Source: RPQJ01 sp963778185 (GTDB lineage Bacteria > Pseudomonadota > Gammaproteobacteria > Steroidobacterales > Steroidobacteraceae). Taken from it: 64,000 nt of DNA. The notes under the pieces are model-generated. The model was not told the origin of the DNA, searched no databases, and saw only the letters and a list, made by a program, of their open reading frames with translations. The DNA is taken from assembly GCA_963778185.1 (NCBI GenBank), contig CAVZTF010000003.1:1-64000 (forward strand), read 5' to 3'. Each line of letters starts with the position of its first letter. Positions within the stretch are counted from its first letter, which is position 1. The position numbers and the translations under genes were made by a program. Below are positions 39,744 to 49,602 of this stretch, in pieces.

Positions 39744-41174
39744 TCACGCCACCCGCATGCGTCGCACGCACCCGAGGGCACCCAGGATCAGCAGCAGCGC
39801 CGGCGCCGTGGAGCCGCCACCGCTGTCGTTGTTCCTTCGATTGCCGCAACGCGTATTGCCGACGACGGTGTCGCCAGCGAGGCTGAAGAAGTACAACGTG
39901 CCAAAGCCGCAATTGCCGCCGGACGTGGTGGCGCCCACGAACGCGGTATCGCTGAGCCGCGCCAGCTTGCCGATCGGAAAGACCCCGTTCTCGCTCACGA
40001 AGCTGTAATGGCTCGTAAACCCCGTACCGTCGCGCGCAATGGAAAAGATCGTGCCGTACGTACTCGCCACAGCGCCGGATGTGCCGCCGTACGGGGTCGT
40101 GCCATAGAGCCTGCCGTCACTGGCGAGCAGCAGTGCGCCTCGCGGCTGCGAGCCATCGCCGCCCTCGAAATGATGCATCACGGTGAATACGGAACCGTCG
40201 GGGGACATCGAGAACAGCGTCCCGAAGCCGTTCTCGCCGCCCGTGCTCGTCACGCCGTAGTAGAACCCGTCGCCACCGTCCGTGAGTCCCGCCACCGCGA
40301 CCGCGCCCTCGGCGTTGATGGACTGCAGCGTGGTCGCGTCCGTCGTGGTCGAACTGAATACATGCAGCGTCTCGAAGCCGCTGCCGTCCAACCGCAGACG
40401 GAAAACGGTACCGCGTCCGTTCGCCCCGCCGGCCTGGGTAACGCCGTACAGGTAGCCGTCGGCGCCGGCGACGAGCCCCCCGGCTGGATTGATGCCGTCG
40501 GCGTTCTTGTCGAGGGTGACGGTTTCGTCCGGAATGATGGCGCCGAAGGCGTGCAGCGACTCGAACGCACTGCCGTCCGGAGCCACCTTGAAGACCGTGC
40601 CTGTCCCGCTGGCGCCACCCGCGCTCGTGACGCCATACAACAAGCCGTCACTGCCCTCGACGAGTTGGGACTCCGGATAAGCTCCGTCGGTATTGATCGC
40701 GCCGAAGCTGGGGTTCAGCGCGGTGTAGGCCGCGAACCTGTGCAGGATCGTGAACTCGCCGCCGTCCTGCTCGAGGCTGAAGATCGTACCCGTGCTGCCA
40801 ACCGTGCTCAGGTCGCCAAGGCGCGTCGTGCCGTACAGGCGGTCGTCGCTGCCAAGCAGCAGCCCGCCGCTGGGCGTGTACCCTTCGGTGAGCTTCAGCT
40901 GGTGGATCGTGCGGATCTCCGAACCGTCGACCGCCGCGCGGTAGATCAGCCCGCCGGTCGTCGCACTGGCAATCGACGTGGTGCCGTACAGGGCCCCGTC
41001 CGTCCCGACGATGGGCCCCGCGGTGGTCGAGGAGCCGGAGAATGCGACGATCGAGGAGACCGCGGCGGTTGCAGCCTGCCCGGACGCGACGGTCGGGAGG
41101 ACCAGGCAAAGGACTGGCAGCAGGATCCGGGGCAGCACGGCGGATCGAAATTCGGCGAGGCGCAACGACAGCAT
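39744..41174 (-). CDS. Secreted GloVer tandem-repeat protein with C-terminal sorting-like tail
   Basis: 476 residues from ATG 41174. An N-terminal signal sequence (hydrophobic 14-30, cleavage near VASGQA) is followed by about eight repeats of roughly 50 residues with the pattern LYGTT/YGVT..GG..G.G(T)(I/V)F and DG..F..(L/I)H.F, the choice-anchor/GloVer repeat family. The C terminus NNDSGGGST, a hydrophobic helix and RRMR resembles GlyGly-CTERM-type tails processed by rhombosortase. Function unknown; likely surface-linked. A hairpin (41195-41212) and GGAG 11 bases from the start lie in the leader. Confidence 0.8.
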   Translation of the reverse strand: MLSLRLAEFRSAVLPRILLPVLCLVLPTVASGQAATAAVSSIVAFSGSSTTAGPIVGTDGALYGTTSIASATTGGLIYRAAVDGSEIRTIHQLKLTEGYTPSGGLLLGSDDRLYGTTRLGDLSTVGSTGTIFSLEQDGGEFTILHRFAAYTALNPSFGAINTDGAYPESQLVEGSDGLLYGVTSAGGASGTGTVFKVAPDGSAFESLHAFGAIIPDETVTLDKNADGINPAGGLVAGADGYLYGVTQAGGANGRGTVFRLRLDGSGFETLHVFSSTTTDATTLQSINAEGAVAVAGLTDGGDGFYYGVTSTGGENGFGTLFSMSPDGSVFTVMHHFEGGDGSQPRGALLLASDGRLYGTTPYGGTSGAVASTYGTIFSIARDGTGFTSHYSFVSENGVFPIGKLARLSDTAFVGATTSGGNCGFGTLYFFSLAGDTVVGNTRCGNRRNNDSGGGSTAPALLLILGALGCVRRMRVA

Positions 41175-41323
41175 CGGCTTGTGTTCTCCAAAGACCCGGC
41201 GGGACCGCCGGGCGGTGCAGAAGGAGCCGAATTGTGCCGGATTCCGCCGGCAGGCGCATGGCATCCGCTGCGCCCCGGCCAGCGGCTAGAATGCGGCCCC
41301 GCACAGCTGCCCGGTCCCCGCCC

Positions 41324-43234
<1,911 letters not shown>

Positions 43235-43235
43235 C

Positions 43236-44210
43236 TCAGATCCGCAACACCACCTTGCCGCGCGCGCGGCGCGTAGCGAGCGCCTCGAAGGCCGCTGCGT
43301 AGTCGTCGAGCTCGTGCGTCTCGCCGACCACCGGCGCGAGATGCCCCGATTCGAACATCTGCCACAGTTCCGCGACGTTCTGGCGCTGCAACTCCGGCTC
43401 GCGGCTCGCGAAGCTGCCCCAGTACACGCCGACGACCGAGCACCCCTTGAGCAGCGGCAGGTTGAGAGGGATGCGGGGAATCTCGCCGCCGGCAAACCCG
43501 ATCACGAGGTAGCGGCCCTGCCAGGCCATGCTGCGCAGCGCTGGCTCGGCCAGCTCGCCACCGACCGGGTCATAGACGACGTCCACACCCTTGCCGCCGG
43601 TGATCTGCTTGATACGCTCGCGCAAGTCCTGCGTCGTGTAGTTGATCACGTGGTCCGCGCCCAGTGATCGCACCAGCGCGAGCTTCTCGTCGCTGCTCGC
43701 GGCGGCGATCACCGTCGCGCCCATCGCCTTGCCGAGCTGCACCGCCGTCGTGCCGACCCCGCCCGCGGCGCCGAGCACCAGCAACGTCTCGCCCGCCGCG
43801 AGCTGCGCCCGCTGCTTGAGGGCGTGCATGCTGGTGAAGTAGGTGATGCAGATGCCGGCGGCCGCCTCCAGGTCCAGGTTGCGCGGCGCCGGCAGCACGA
43901 CCGACGCCTTGGACGAGACACGTTCCGCGAGCGTCCTGCCGCAGGCCGCCACCACGCGGTCCCCGACCTTCAGCCGGCTCACGCCCTCCCCGACCGCCGT
44001 CACGATTCCGGCGAGTTCGCTGCCGACGACGAACGGCAGGCCGGGCCGGTCCTGGTAGAGGCCCTGGACCATCAGCAGGTCCGGGAAGTTGAGCGCCGCC
44101 GCCTTGACGTCGATGAGCACCTCGCCCGCAGCCGCCTGCGGCTCGGGCCAGTCGTTCACGATCGCGAGACCTGCGATCCCGGTCAGGTCCCGGCATATCA
44201 CTGCACGCAT
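43236..44210 (-). CDS. NADPH:quinone oxidoreductase family protein (zinc-free MDR)
   Basis: Medium-chain dehydrogenase/reductase, likely NADPH-dependent quinone or enal reductase. 324 residues. GroES-like N-terminal half with LPFVVGSELAGIVTAVGEGV; Rossmann half with LVLGAAGGVGTTAVQLGKAM and DVVYDPVGG. The catalytic and structural zinc cysteines of alcohol dehydrogenases are missing, as in the QOR branch. Convergent with yheS (one base between stops); the alpha-hydroxy-acid oxidase lies 30 bases upstream on the same strand. Confidence 0.88.
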   Translation of the reverse strand: MRAVICRDLTGIAGLAIVNDWPEPQAAAGEVLIDVKAAALNFPDLLMVQGLYQDRPGLPFVVGSELAGIVTAVGEGVSRLKVGDRVVAACGRTLAERVSSKASVVLPAPRNLDLEAAAGICITYFTSMHALKQRAQLAAGETLLVLGAAGGVGTTAVQLGKAMGATVIAAASSDEKLALVRSLGADHVINYTTQDLRERIKQITGGKGVDVVYDPVGGELAEPALRSMAWQGRYLVIGFAGGEIPRIPLNLPLLKGCSVVGVYWGSFASREPELQRQNVAELWQMFESGHLAPVVGETHELDDYAAAFEALATRRARGKVVLRI

Positions 44211-44240
44211 GGCGGCACTCCAGTTTGCTTGCGACCCGGT

Positions 44241-45407
44241 TCAGGCGCGGATCAGGTGGCGACCGACCTCGGGGATGGTACGGCAGCCGAGCAAGGCCAT
44301 CGTGCGTTCCATCTCCGTCCTGAACAGGTTGATGGCGTGGGCGGCTCCCGCCTCCCCGCCCGCAGCGAGGCCATAGAGCACGGCGCGACCGACCAGTACG
44401 CCGTGCGCGCCGAGCGCGAGCGCCTTGAGCACGTCGGAACCGCGCCGGAAACCGCCGTCCACCAGCACGGTCAGCCGGCTGCCGACCTCCGCTGCGATCG
44501 CCGGCAGCACTTCGACGGCGGAAACGCACGAGTCGAGCTGCCGCCCGCCATGGTTCGTGAGCACGATGCCGTCCACGCCTTCTTCCACGGAGCGGCGCGC
44601 GTCCTCGACGGAGAGGATCCCCTTCAGGAGCAGCTTCCCTTTCCAGCGCTCGCGCATGCGGGCGATGTCCGCCCAGGACAGCCAGGCGTTGATCTGCGTG
44701 CCCATGTACCGGGCGCCCACCATCGCCGACTGGCTGCCGGGCGGCAGGAACTCGAGCAGGTTCTCGAACTTCGGCGCGCCGTTCGGAACCATCACCTCGC
44801 GCAGCCAACGCGGGTGCGCCAGCACGTCGAGCATGTTGGGCAGGGTGAGCTTGAGTGGCGCACGGTAATTGCGCTGGTCCCACTCGCGTGCGCCGAAGAT
44901 CGGCACGTCGGTGGTCACCATCATCGCCTCGCAGCCCGCGTCGCGCGCGCGGTCGATGAGCCCGTCGACGACCTTCTCGTCCTTCACAGGATAGAGCTGG
45001 AACCAGAGCGGGTTCGGCACCTCGCGCGCCAGCTTCGCGAGTGCGTAGTTCGACACCGTGCTGAGCGTGAACGGGATGCCCGCCGACGCGGCCGCCTTCG
45101 CGAGCGCAAGGTCGCCCTGCGGCCAGAGCAGGCCGTTGAACCCGGTCGGCGCGATCGCGATCGGCAAGTGCCAGGCGCGGCCGAAGATCTCCACGCCCAT
45201 GTCAGGAGGGCCGACACCGGCCAGCGTGCGCGGCACCCAGGTGATGCGCTCGAAGACGTCGCGGTTCCGCCGCAGCGTGACCTCGTCCTCCGCCCCGCCC
45301 TCCACGTACTCGAAGCTGAAATTCGGCAGCCGGCGACGGGCCATGCGCCGCAGGTCCTCGACGTTGACCGCGCGGCGCACGTCGCGACCGGCGTAGTGCG
45401 TGCGCAT
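44241..45407 (-). CDS. FMN-dependent alpha-hydroxy-acid oxidase/dehydrogenase (LldD/MdlB-like)
   Basis: Flavoenzyme of the L-lactate/mandelate/glycolate oxidase family. 388 residues from ATG 45407; a GTG three bases earlier overlaps the upstream stop. Active-site residues by family alignment: Y34 region (FEYVEGGAED), D167 in TTDVP, K262 (LLLKGIL), H286 and R289 (TNHGGRQLD); the FMN phosphate region is LVDGGFRRGSDVLK. The missing lactate-specific context leaves the substrate open. Overlaps the Gfo/Idh/MocA gene by one base, so they are coupled. Confidence 0.88.
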   Translation of the reverse strand: MRTHYAGRDVRRAVNVEDLRRMARRRLPNFSFEYVEGGAEDEVTLRRNRDVFERITWVPRTLAGVGPPDMGVEIFGRAWHLPIAIAPTGFNGLLWPQGDLALAKAAASAGIPFTLSTVSNYALAKLAREVPNPLWFQLYPVKDEKVVDGLIDRARDAGCEAMMVTTDVPIFGAREWDQRNYRAPLKLTLPNMLDVLAHPRWLREVMVPNGAPKFENLLEFLPPGSQSAMVGARYMGTQINAWLSWADIARMRERWKGKLLLKGILSVEDARRSVEEGVDGIVLTNHGGRQLDSCVSAVEVLPAIAAEVGSRLTVLVDGGFRRGSDVLKALALGAHGVLVGRAVLYGLAAGGEAGAAHAINLFRTEMERTMALLGCRTIPEVGRHLIRA

Positions 45408-46357
45408 CACCGTGCCGGCTCCCGGCCCTGCACAAGCTCCGTGATGCGGATCGCGGTCTCGAGCGCGCGCAGGCCGTCCTCGCCCGAAACTGCCGGCGGG
45501 CGGCCCTCACGGATGGAGCGCAGGAACGACTCGATCTCGAGCTTGAGTGCGTCGCCCTGCTCGTAGGAGCGCTCCTCGATGACGACCTGCCCCGGCGCGG
45601 CGACGGCAGCCGCGGGCGGCTTGCGCACGATCGTGAGCACTTTCTGCTGCAGGTCGATCGACACGTAGGCGTCGTCCTGGAACAGGCGCAGCTTGCGCTC
45701 CATCTTCATGCTCACGCGGCTCGCGGTGGTGTTCGCGACGCAACCGTTGGCGTAGCGGATGCGCGCGTTGGCGATGTCGAGCCCGGCGGAGAACACCGAG
45801 GCACCGACGGCGTCGATCGACTCGATGCGCGCGCCGACCAGGCTCTGGATCAGGTCGATGTCGTGGATCATCAGGTCGAGGACCACATTGACGTCGGTGC
45901 CGCGCTCCTTGAACGGCGCGAGCCGGTGCGACTCGATGAAGCGCGGCGTGCCAAGCGTGCCCTCGAGCGCGAGGATCGCCGCGTTGAAGCGCTCGAGGTG
46001 CCCGACCTGCAGCACACGACCGGAGCGAGCCGCGATCGCGACGAGGCTGCGGGCCTCCTCCAGCGTCTCCGTGACCGGCTTCTCCACCAGCACGTGGACG
46101 CCACGCTCCAGGCACTCCCGGGCAATCGCAAAATGCAGCGGCGTCGGGGTCGCGATGCTCACCGCGTCCACCTCGCCGAGCACCTCGCGGAAATCCGCGA
46201 CCGCCCGGCAGCCGGTCTCCGCCGCGACCTTGTCGCGCGCGGCCGCGCTGGCATCCACCACGGCGACGAGCTGCGAGTCGGGCAGCACGGCGTATTTCTG
46301 CGCGTGGTAGCGCCCGAGGTAGCCGACGCCGATGACGGCGGTTCGCACTTTCTGCAT
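45407..46357 (-). CDS. Gfo/Idh/MocA family oxidoreductase
   Basis: NAD(P)-dependent dehydrogenase, probably acting on a sugar, inositol or nucleotide-sugar hydroxyl. 316 residues from ATG 46357 (MQKVRTAVIG); ATG 46369 would add four. Rossmann loop GVGYLG (10-15), catalytic-type EKP at 92-94, and DLMIHDIDLIQ in the C-terminal alpha/beta domain. Translationally coupled to the FMN oxidase (TGATG). Similar proteins sit near lipid A sugar genes in other species, but none is present here, so the substrate is unknown. Confidence 0.88.
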   Translation of the reverse strand: MQKVRTAVIGVGYLGRYHAQKYAVLPDSQLVAVVDASAAARDKVAAETGCRAVADFREVLGEVDAVSIATPTPLHFAIARECLERGVHVLVEKPVTETLEEARSLVAIAARSGRVLQVGHLERFNAAILALEGTLGTPRFIESHRLAPFKERGTDVNVVLDLMIHDIDLIQSLVGARIESIDAVGASVFSAGLDIANARIRYANGCVANTTASRVSMKMERKLRLFQDDAYVSIDLQQKVLTIVRKPPAAAVAAPGQVVIEERSYEQGDALKLEIESFLRSIREGRPPAVSGEDGLRALETAIRITELVQGREPAR

Positions 46358-46420
46358 GGGGCTGATCATACTCAATGGGCGCGATTGCGGTTTCTGCGGC
46401 TTACCCTCAGGATCGGCGCG

Positions 46421-46681
46421 ATGAGCTCCCGGCGACACCTGCCCTGGCTGATCGCGGCGCTGGCCTTCGGGGCGGTGGTCCTGCCCGTCCTCGTCTATTG
46501 CACCGGGTCGGCGACCCTCGGAGCCTATGCCGACGGCGGCCTCGGGCGATTCATGGGCGACTATCTGGCCGACCTGGCCCGGTTGCGCCTGTCCGCGTGG
46601 ACGCTGCTCCTCGTCCCCGTGGGGCTGGTCCTCGTCTGGCGTACCCTCCTGGCGTATGCTTGGCGCAAGGGCTCGGGCTGA
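46421..46681 (+). CDS. Small two-helix membrane protein, unknown function
   Basis: 86 residues from ATG 46421 with AGGA nine bases upstream. Two hydrophobic helices (about 8-28 and 57-78) flank a central segment with GAYADGGLGRFMGDYLADLARLR; the N terminus is basic. I recall similar small proteins in Xanthomonadales but know no function. Divergent from the Gfo/Idh/MocA gene (51-63 bases) and followed by another small reading frame. Confidence 0.65.
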   Translation: MSSRRHLPWLIAALAFGAVVLPVLVYCTGSATLGAYADGGLGRFMGDYLADLARLRLSAWTLLLVPVGLVLVWRTLLAYAWRKGSG

Positions 46682-46706
46682 GAACCGGGCCAGTCGAGGT
46701 GGCGCC

Positions 46707-46940
46707 ATGGGGACACATCTGATGTGGCAGCGAGAGCGGATCGGCAGTGATCCCGCGCCGGCGAAGGCTGCGGCACGTCCGGCTCGGCCCGTGGCCAGCC
46801 GGGAGATCGACGGACTGCAGCTGGTGGACGAGCCGCCTCGCAGGAAGCCGTCCAGGATAGGCGCGGCCGGATTCGACCCGTACGCCTGCGATGCAGGCTT
46901 TGCCAAGCCCCATTCCTGGGAACGGGTGGACCACGACTGA
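46707..46940 (+). CDS. Small basic protein, unknown function
   Basis: 77 residues from ATG 46707, preceded by GAGG seven bases upstream, 25 bases after the small membrane protein. It has no membrane segment; the middle is rich in Arg, Pro and Ala, and the C terminus GFDPYACDAG then KPHSWERV looks conserved-like (an FDPY motif followed by a Trp-Glu-Arg end). Coding status rests on the Shine-Dalgarno, spacing and this ordered C terminus; no homologue is certain. Confidence 0.5.
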   Translation: MGTHLMWQRERIGSDPAPAKAAARPARPVASREIDGLQLVDEPPRRKPSRIGAAGFDPYACDAGFAKPHSWERVDHD

Positions 46941-46964
46941 GTCCCGGGGTGCCCCGCGGGCCGA

Positions 46965-47258
46965 TCAGGCGCGAGTCGACCAATAGAGGGCGGCGACCGC
47001 CATCAATGATGCCCACATGGCCGCCTGCGCCCAGAGGCGCCAGGGACGGTTCCTCGCGAGTCCGATGAAACCGACAGCGGCCAGGCCGGTCAAAGCCAGG
47101 AAGATCCCCAGGTAGCGGACCAGCATCGGCAATTCCGCGCGAAACTGCGGGAAATCCCCCGACAGGACCAGGAACACCACCAGGGTGGCCCCGAGCCCGA
47201 AGGTGGTGGCGGCCGACGATCCGAGCACGATGCCGGTGAGGACAGTGAGAGGTCGCAC
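46965..47258 (-). CDS. Three-helix membrane protein, unknown function
   Basis: 97 residues from GTG 47258. Three hydrophobic segments (about 5-33, 45-66 and 73-93), with the short charged link LSGDFPQFRAELP after the first and ARNRPWRLW after the second. No known family recognised. Convergent with the small basic protein gene (24 bases) and divergent from prc (94 bases). Confidence 0.6.
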   Translation of the reverse strand: MRPLTVLTGIVLGSSAATTFGLGATLVVFLVLSGDFPQFRAELPMLVRYLGIFLALTGLAAVGFIGLARNRPWRLWAQAAMWASLMAVAALYWSTRA

Positions 47259-47288
47259 GGTGATTTCGGGAGTTTTCGACCCCGGCCC

Positions 47289-47317
47289 TTGATCGCGGCC
47301 CAGGGTGTCACTAGCCT
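47289..47317 (+). promoter_or_regulatory. Candidate prc promoter
   Basis: TTGATC (47289-47294), a 17-base spacer and TAGCCT (47312-47317), about 36 bases before the GTG start; GAGGA lies ten bases before the start. The -10 is weak, so this is tentative. Confidence 0.35.
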
Positions 47318-47352
47318 AGTTCGCAACGACTGATCGTCGAGGAATCCGCACA

Positions 47353-49494
47353 GTGTATCAGGCAGGCCGCCAGGACGAGACCAGGACACCACGCCGCGCA
47401 TGGGGCCGCACCGGAACGACGGTGCTGGCAGCCCTCATCGTCGCGATCGGCACGCTGCTGCTCGGCACGGCGAGGGCGCCGTCGTCGTCCGCCGGCGCGG
47501 CAACGGTGGACTTCGCTCCTACCGACCGGCAGGCGCGGGTAGCGCGCCTCGTCAGCAGCATGTTCGAGCGCTCGCACTACCGGCAGTCGCCGGTGAACGA
47601 CCCGGTTTCCTCGCTCGTGCTCGACCGTTACCTCGAGTCGCTGGACGGCTCGCGCAGCTACTTCCTGGCGAGCGACGTCGCCGACTTCGAGCGCTACCGC
47701 TACCAGCTCGACGATGCGATCTCGACGGGCCGCCTCGAGCCCGCCTTCGCCGTCTTCAACCGCTTCCAGGAGCGCAATCGCGAGCGCATGGCGTTCGCGC
47801 TCGAGGTGCTGCAGAAGGAGCCCGACTTCACACTCGACGAGGGCTTCGAGTTCGACCGCCGGGAGGCGCCGTGGGCGACCAGCCAGGCCGAACTCGACGA
47901 CCTTTGGCGCAAGCGCGTGAAGAACGACGCGCTGTCGCTGATGCTTACGGACAAGACCTGGGCGGAGACCCGCGACATCCTCCAGAAGCGCTACGAGCGC
48001 GCCGCCAAGCGCAGCTCGCAGGTCACCGCCGACGACGTGTTCGAGAACTTCATGAATGCGTTCGCGCACGTGTTCGACCCGCATTCGAGCTATTTCTCAC
48101 CGCGCAATTCCGAGGAATACCGCATCCAGATGAGCCTCTCCTACGAGGGCATCGGCGCGTCGCTGCAGGTGATCGACGACTACGTCACGGTCATGGAGAT
48201 CCTGCCGGGAGGCTCGGCCCAACAGAGCGGCGAACTCAAGGCCAACGACCGCATCCTGGCGGTCGCGCAGGGCAAGGACGGCGATTTCGTCGACGTGGTG
48301 GGCTGGCGGCTCGACGACGTGGTGGAGATGATCCGCGGACCGGGCGGCACCCTCGTGCGGCTGCAGATCCTGCCCGGCAACGCCGCGCCCGGCACGGAGG
48401 AAAAAGTCGTGTCGCTGCCCCGCGCCAAGATCACGCTCGAGGCGCAGGCCGCCAAGAAGGAGCTGCGCAAGGTCAAGCGCGGCGAGCAGGAAATGCGCAT
48501 CGGCGTGATCACGGTGCCCTCGTTCTACCAGGACTACAACGCGCGGGCCGCGGGCGACGACGACTATCGCAGCACCACGCGCGACGTGCGCCGCCTCGTC
48601 GACGAATTCAAGGCCGAGGGTGGCATCGACGGCCTCGTCCTAGACCTGCGCGAGAACGGCGGCGGCCACCTCACCGAGGCCGTGGGGCTGGTGAACCTGT
48701 TCGTCGCGAAGGGTCCGGTCGTGCAGCTGCGCGAGACCGGCGGGCGCGTCGAGGTGCTCGAATCCGAGGAGCAGGTCCCGGCCTACAGCGGACCGCTCAC
48801 GATCCTGGTGGACCGCTTCAGCGCGTCGGCGTCGGAGATCTTCGCCGCCGCGATGCAGGATTACGGCCGCGGTGTCGTGATCGGGCAGGAAACCTACGGC
48901 AAGGGCTCGGTCCAGAACCTCTACCCTCTCGACCGGTATGCCCTCGGGCAGGACCCTGGCTACGGCCAGCTCACTGTCACGATCGGCATGTACTACCGGG
49001 TAACCGGCGACAGCACGCAGAACAGGGGCGTCCAGCCGGACATCCGGCTGCCCTCGGCCATCAGCCCCGAGGAAGTTGGCGAGAGCTCCCGCGACGCCGC
49101 CCTGCCCTGGAACCGGATCCGCCCCGCCCCGTTCAAGCGCGAAGGTTCGCTCGCGCCGCTGGTGTCGGAACTGCAGCGCAATCACGAGCAACGCGCCACC
49201 ACGGACGCCGATTTCCGCTACCTGCAGGCCGAGATCACTGCGCTCGACGCGATGCGCCAGCAGAAGACGGTATCGCTGAACCTCAAGAAGCGGGAGGCCG
49301 AGCGCGAGGAGCGCGCGCAGCAGCAGCTGGCACGTGAAAACGAGCGGCGTGCCGCGCGGGGCGAAACACCGCTCAAGGAGGCCACCGAGATCAAGGATGC
49401 GCCGGACGCGATCCTGGGCGAGGCCTCCGAGATCACTGCCGACCTGACGCAACTCGAGCCGCGCTACCTCGCAAGGGCACGCACGGGGACCTGA
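47353..49494 (+). CDS. prc: Carboxy-terminal processing protease Prc (tail-specific protease)
   Basis: Periplasmic serine protease of the S41 family, which trims or degrades proteins with non-polar C termini and controls peptidoglycan enzymes. 713 residues from GTG 47353; membrane or signal helix about 22-40. PDZ domain about 255-345 (EGIGASLQVIDDYVTVMEILPGGSA split around residues 265-290); protease core with catalytic S492 (SASASEIFAAA) and K517 (GKGSVQ), at the same spacing as E. coli. The C-terminal 110 residues form a charged helical region. The RND operon follows 108 bases downstream with its own promoter. Confidence 0.95.
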   Translation: MYQAGRQDETRTPRRAWGRTGTTVLAALIVAIGTLLLGTARAPSSSAGAATVDFAPTDRQARVARLVSSMFERSHYRQSPVNDPVSSLVLDRYLESLDGSRSYFLASDVADFERYRYQLDDAISTGRLEPAFAVFNRFQERNRERMAFALEVLQKEPDFTLDEGFEFDRREAPWATSQAELDDLWRKRVKNDALSLMLTDKTWAETRDILQKRYERAAKRSSQVTADDVFENFMNAFAHVFDPHSSYFSPRNSEEYRIQMSLSYEGIGASLQVIDDYVTVMEILPGGSAQQSGELKANDRILAVAQGKDGDFVDVVGWRLDDVVEMIRGPGGTLVRLQILPGNAAPGTEEKVVSLPRAKITLEAQAAKKELRKVKRGEQEMRIGVITVPSFYQDYNARAAGDDDYRSTTRDVRRLVDEFKAEGGIDGLVLDLRENGGGHLTEAVGLVNLFVAKGPVVQLRETGGRVEVLESEEQVPAYSGPLTILVDRFSASASEIFAAAMQDYGRGVVIGQETYGKGSVQNLYPLDRYALGQDPGYGQLTVTIGMYYRVTGDSTQNRGVQPDIRLPSAISPEEVGESSRDAALPWNRIRPAPFKREGSLAPLVSELQRNHEQRATTDADFRYLQAEITALDAMRQQKTVSLNLKKREAEREERAQQQLARENERRAARGETPLKEATEIKDAPDAILGEASEITADLTQLEPRYLARARTGT

Positions 49495-49530
49495 GCGGGA
49501 ATCCGTCACGGCGGGCCCAAGGCTGTCAAC

Positions 49531-49554
49531 AGTGTTGTACTTGACTACAACACT
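49531..49554. promoter_or_regulatory. Perfect palindromic operator over the RND promoter
   Basis: AGTGTTGTA (49531-49539) and TACAACACT (49546-49554) are exact inverted repeats with a six-base centre, 24 bases overall. The size and symmetry fit a TetR-type or other HTH dimer operator. It covers the -35 hexamer of the promoter below, so binding should repress. Confidence 0.75.
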
Positions 49555-49569
49555 AGATGGCCATACGAT
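49541..49569 (+). promoter_or_regulatory. Sigma-70 promoter of the RND efflux operon
   Basis: TTGACT (49541-49546), exactly 17 bases, TACGAT (49564-49569): five of six and four of six consensus matches. Transcription would start near 49576, about 27 bases before the adaptor GTG. The -35 is embedded in the palindrome. Confidence 0.75.
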
Positions 49570-49602
49570 CGCTCCCATGCCGATACCTTTGGGGGCCTGA
49601 AC

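Noticed and set aside
49577..49600. Eight-codon leader frame (MPIPLGA) just before the RND adaptor GTG
   Set aside because: Tempting as an uORF, but no Shine-Dalgarno, no biased codons and such short frames occur by chance.
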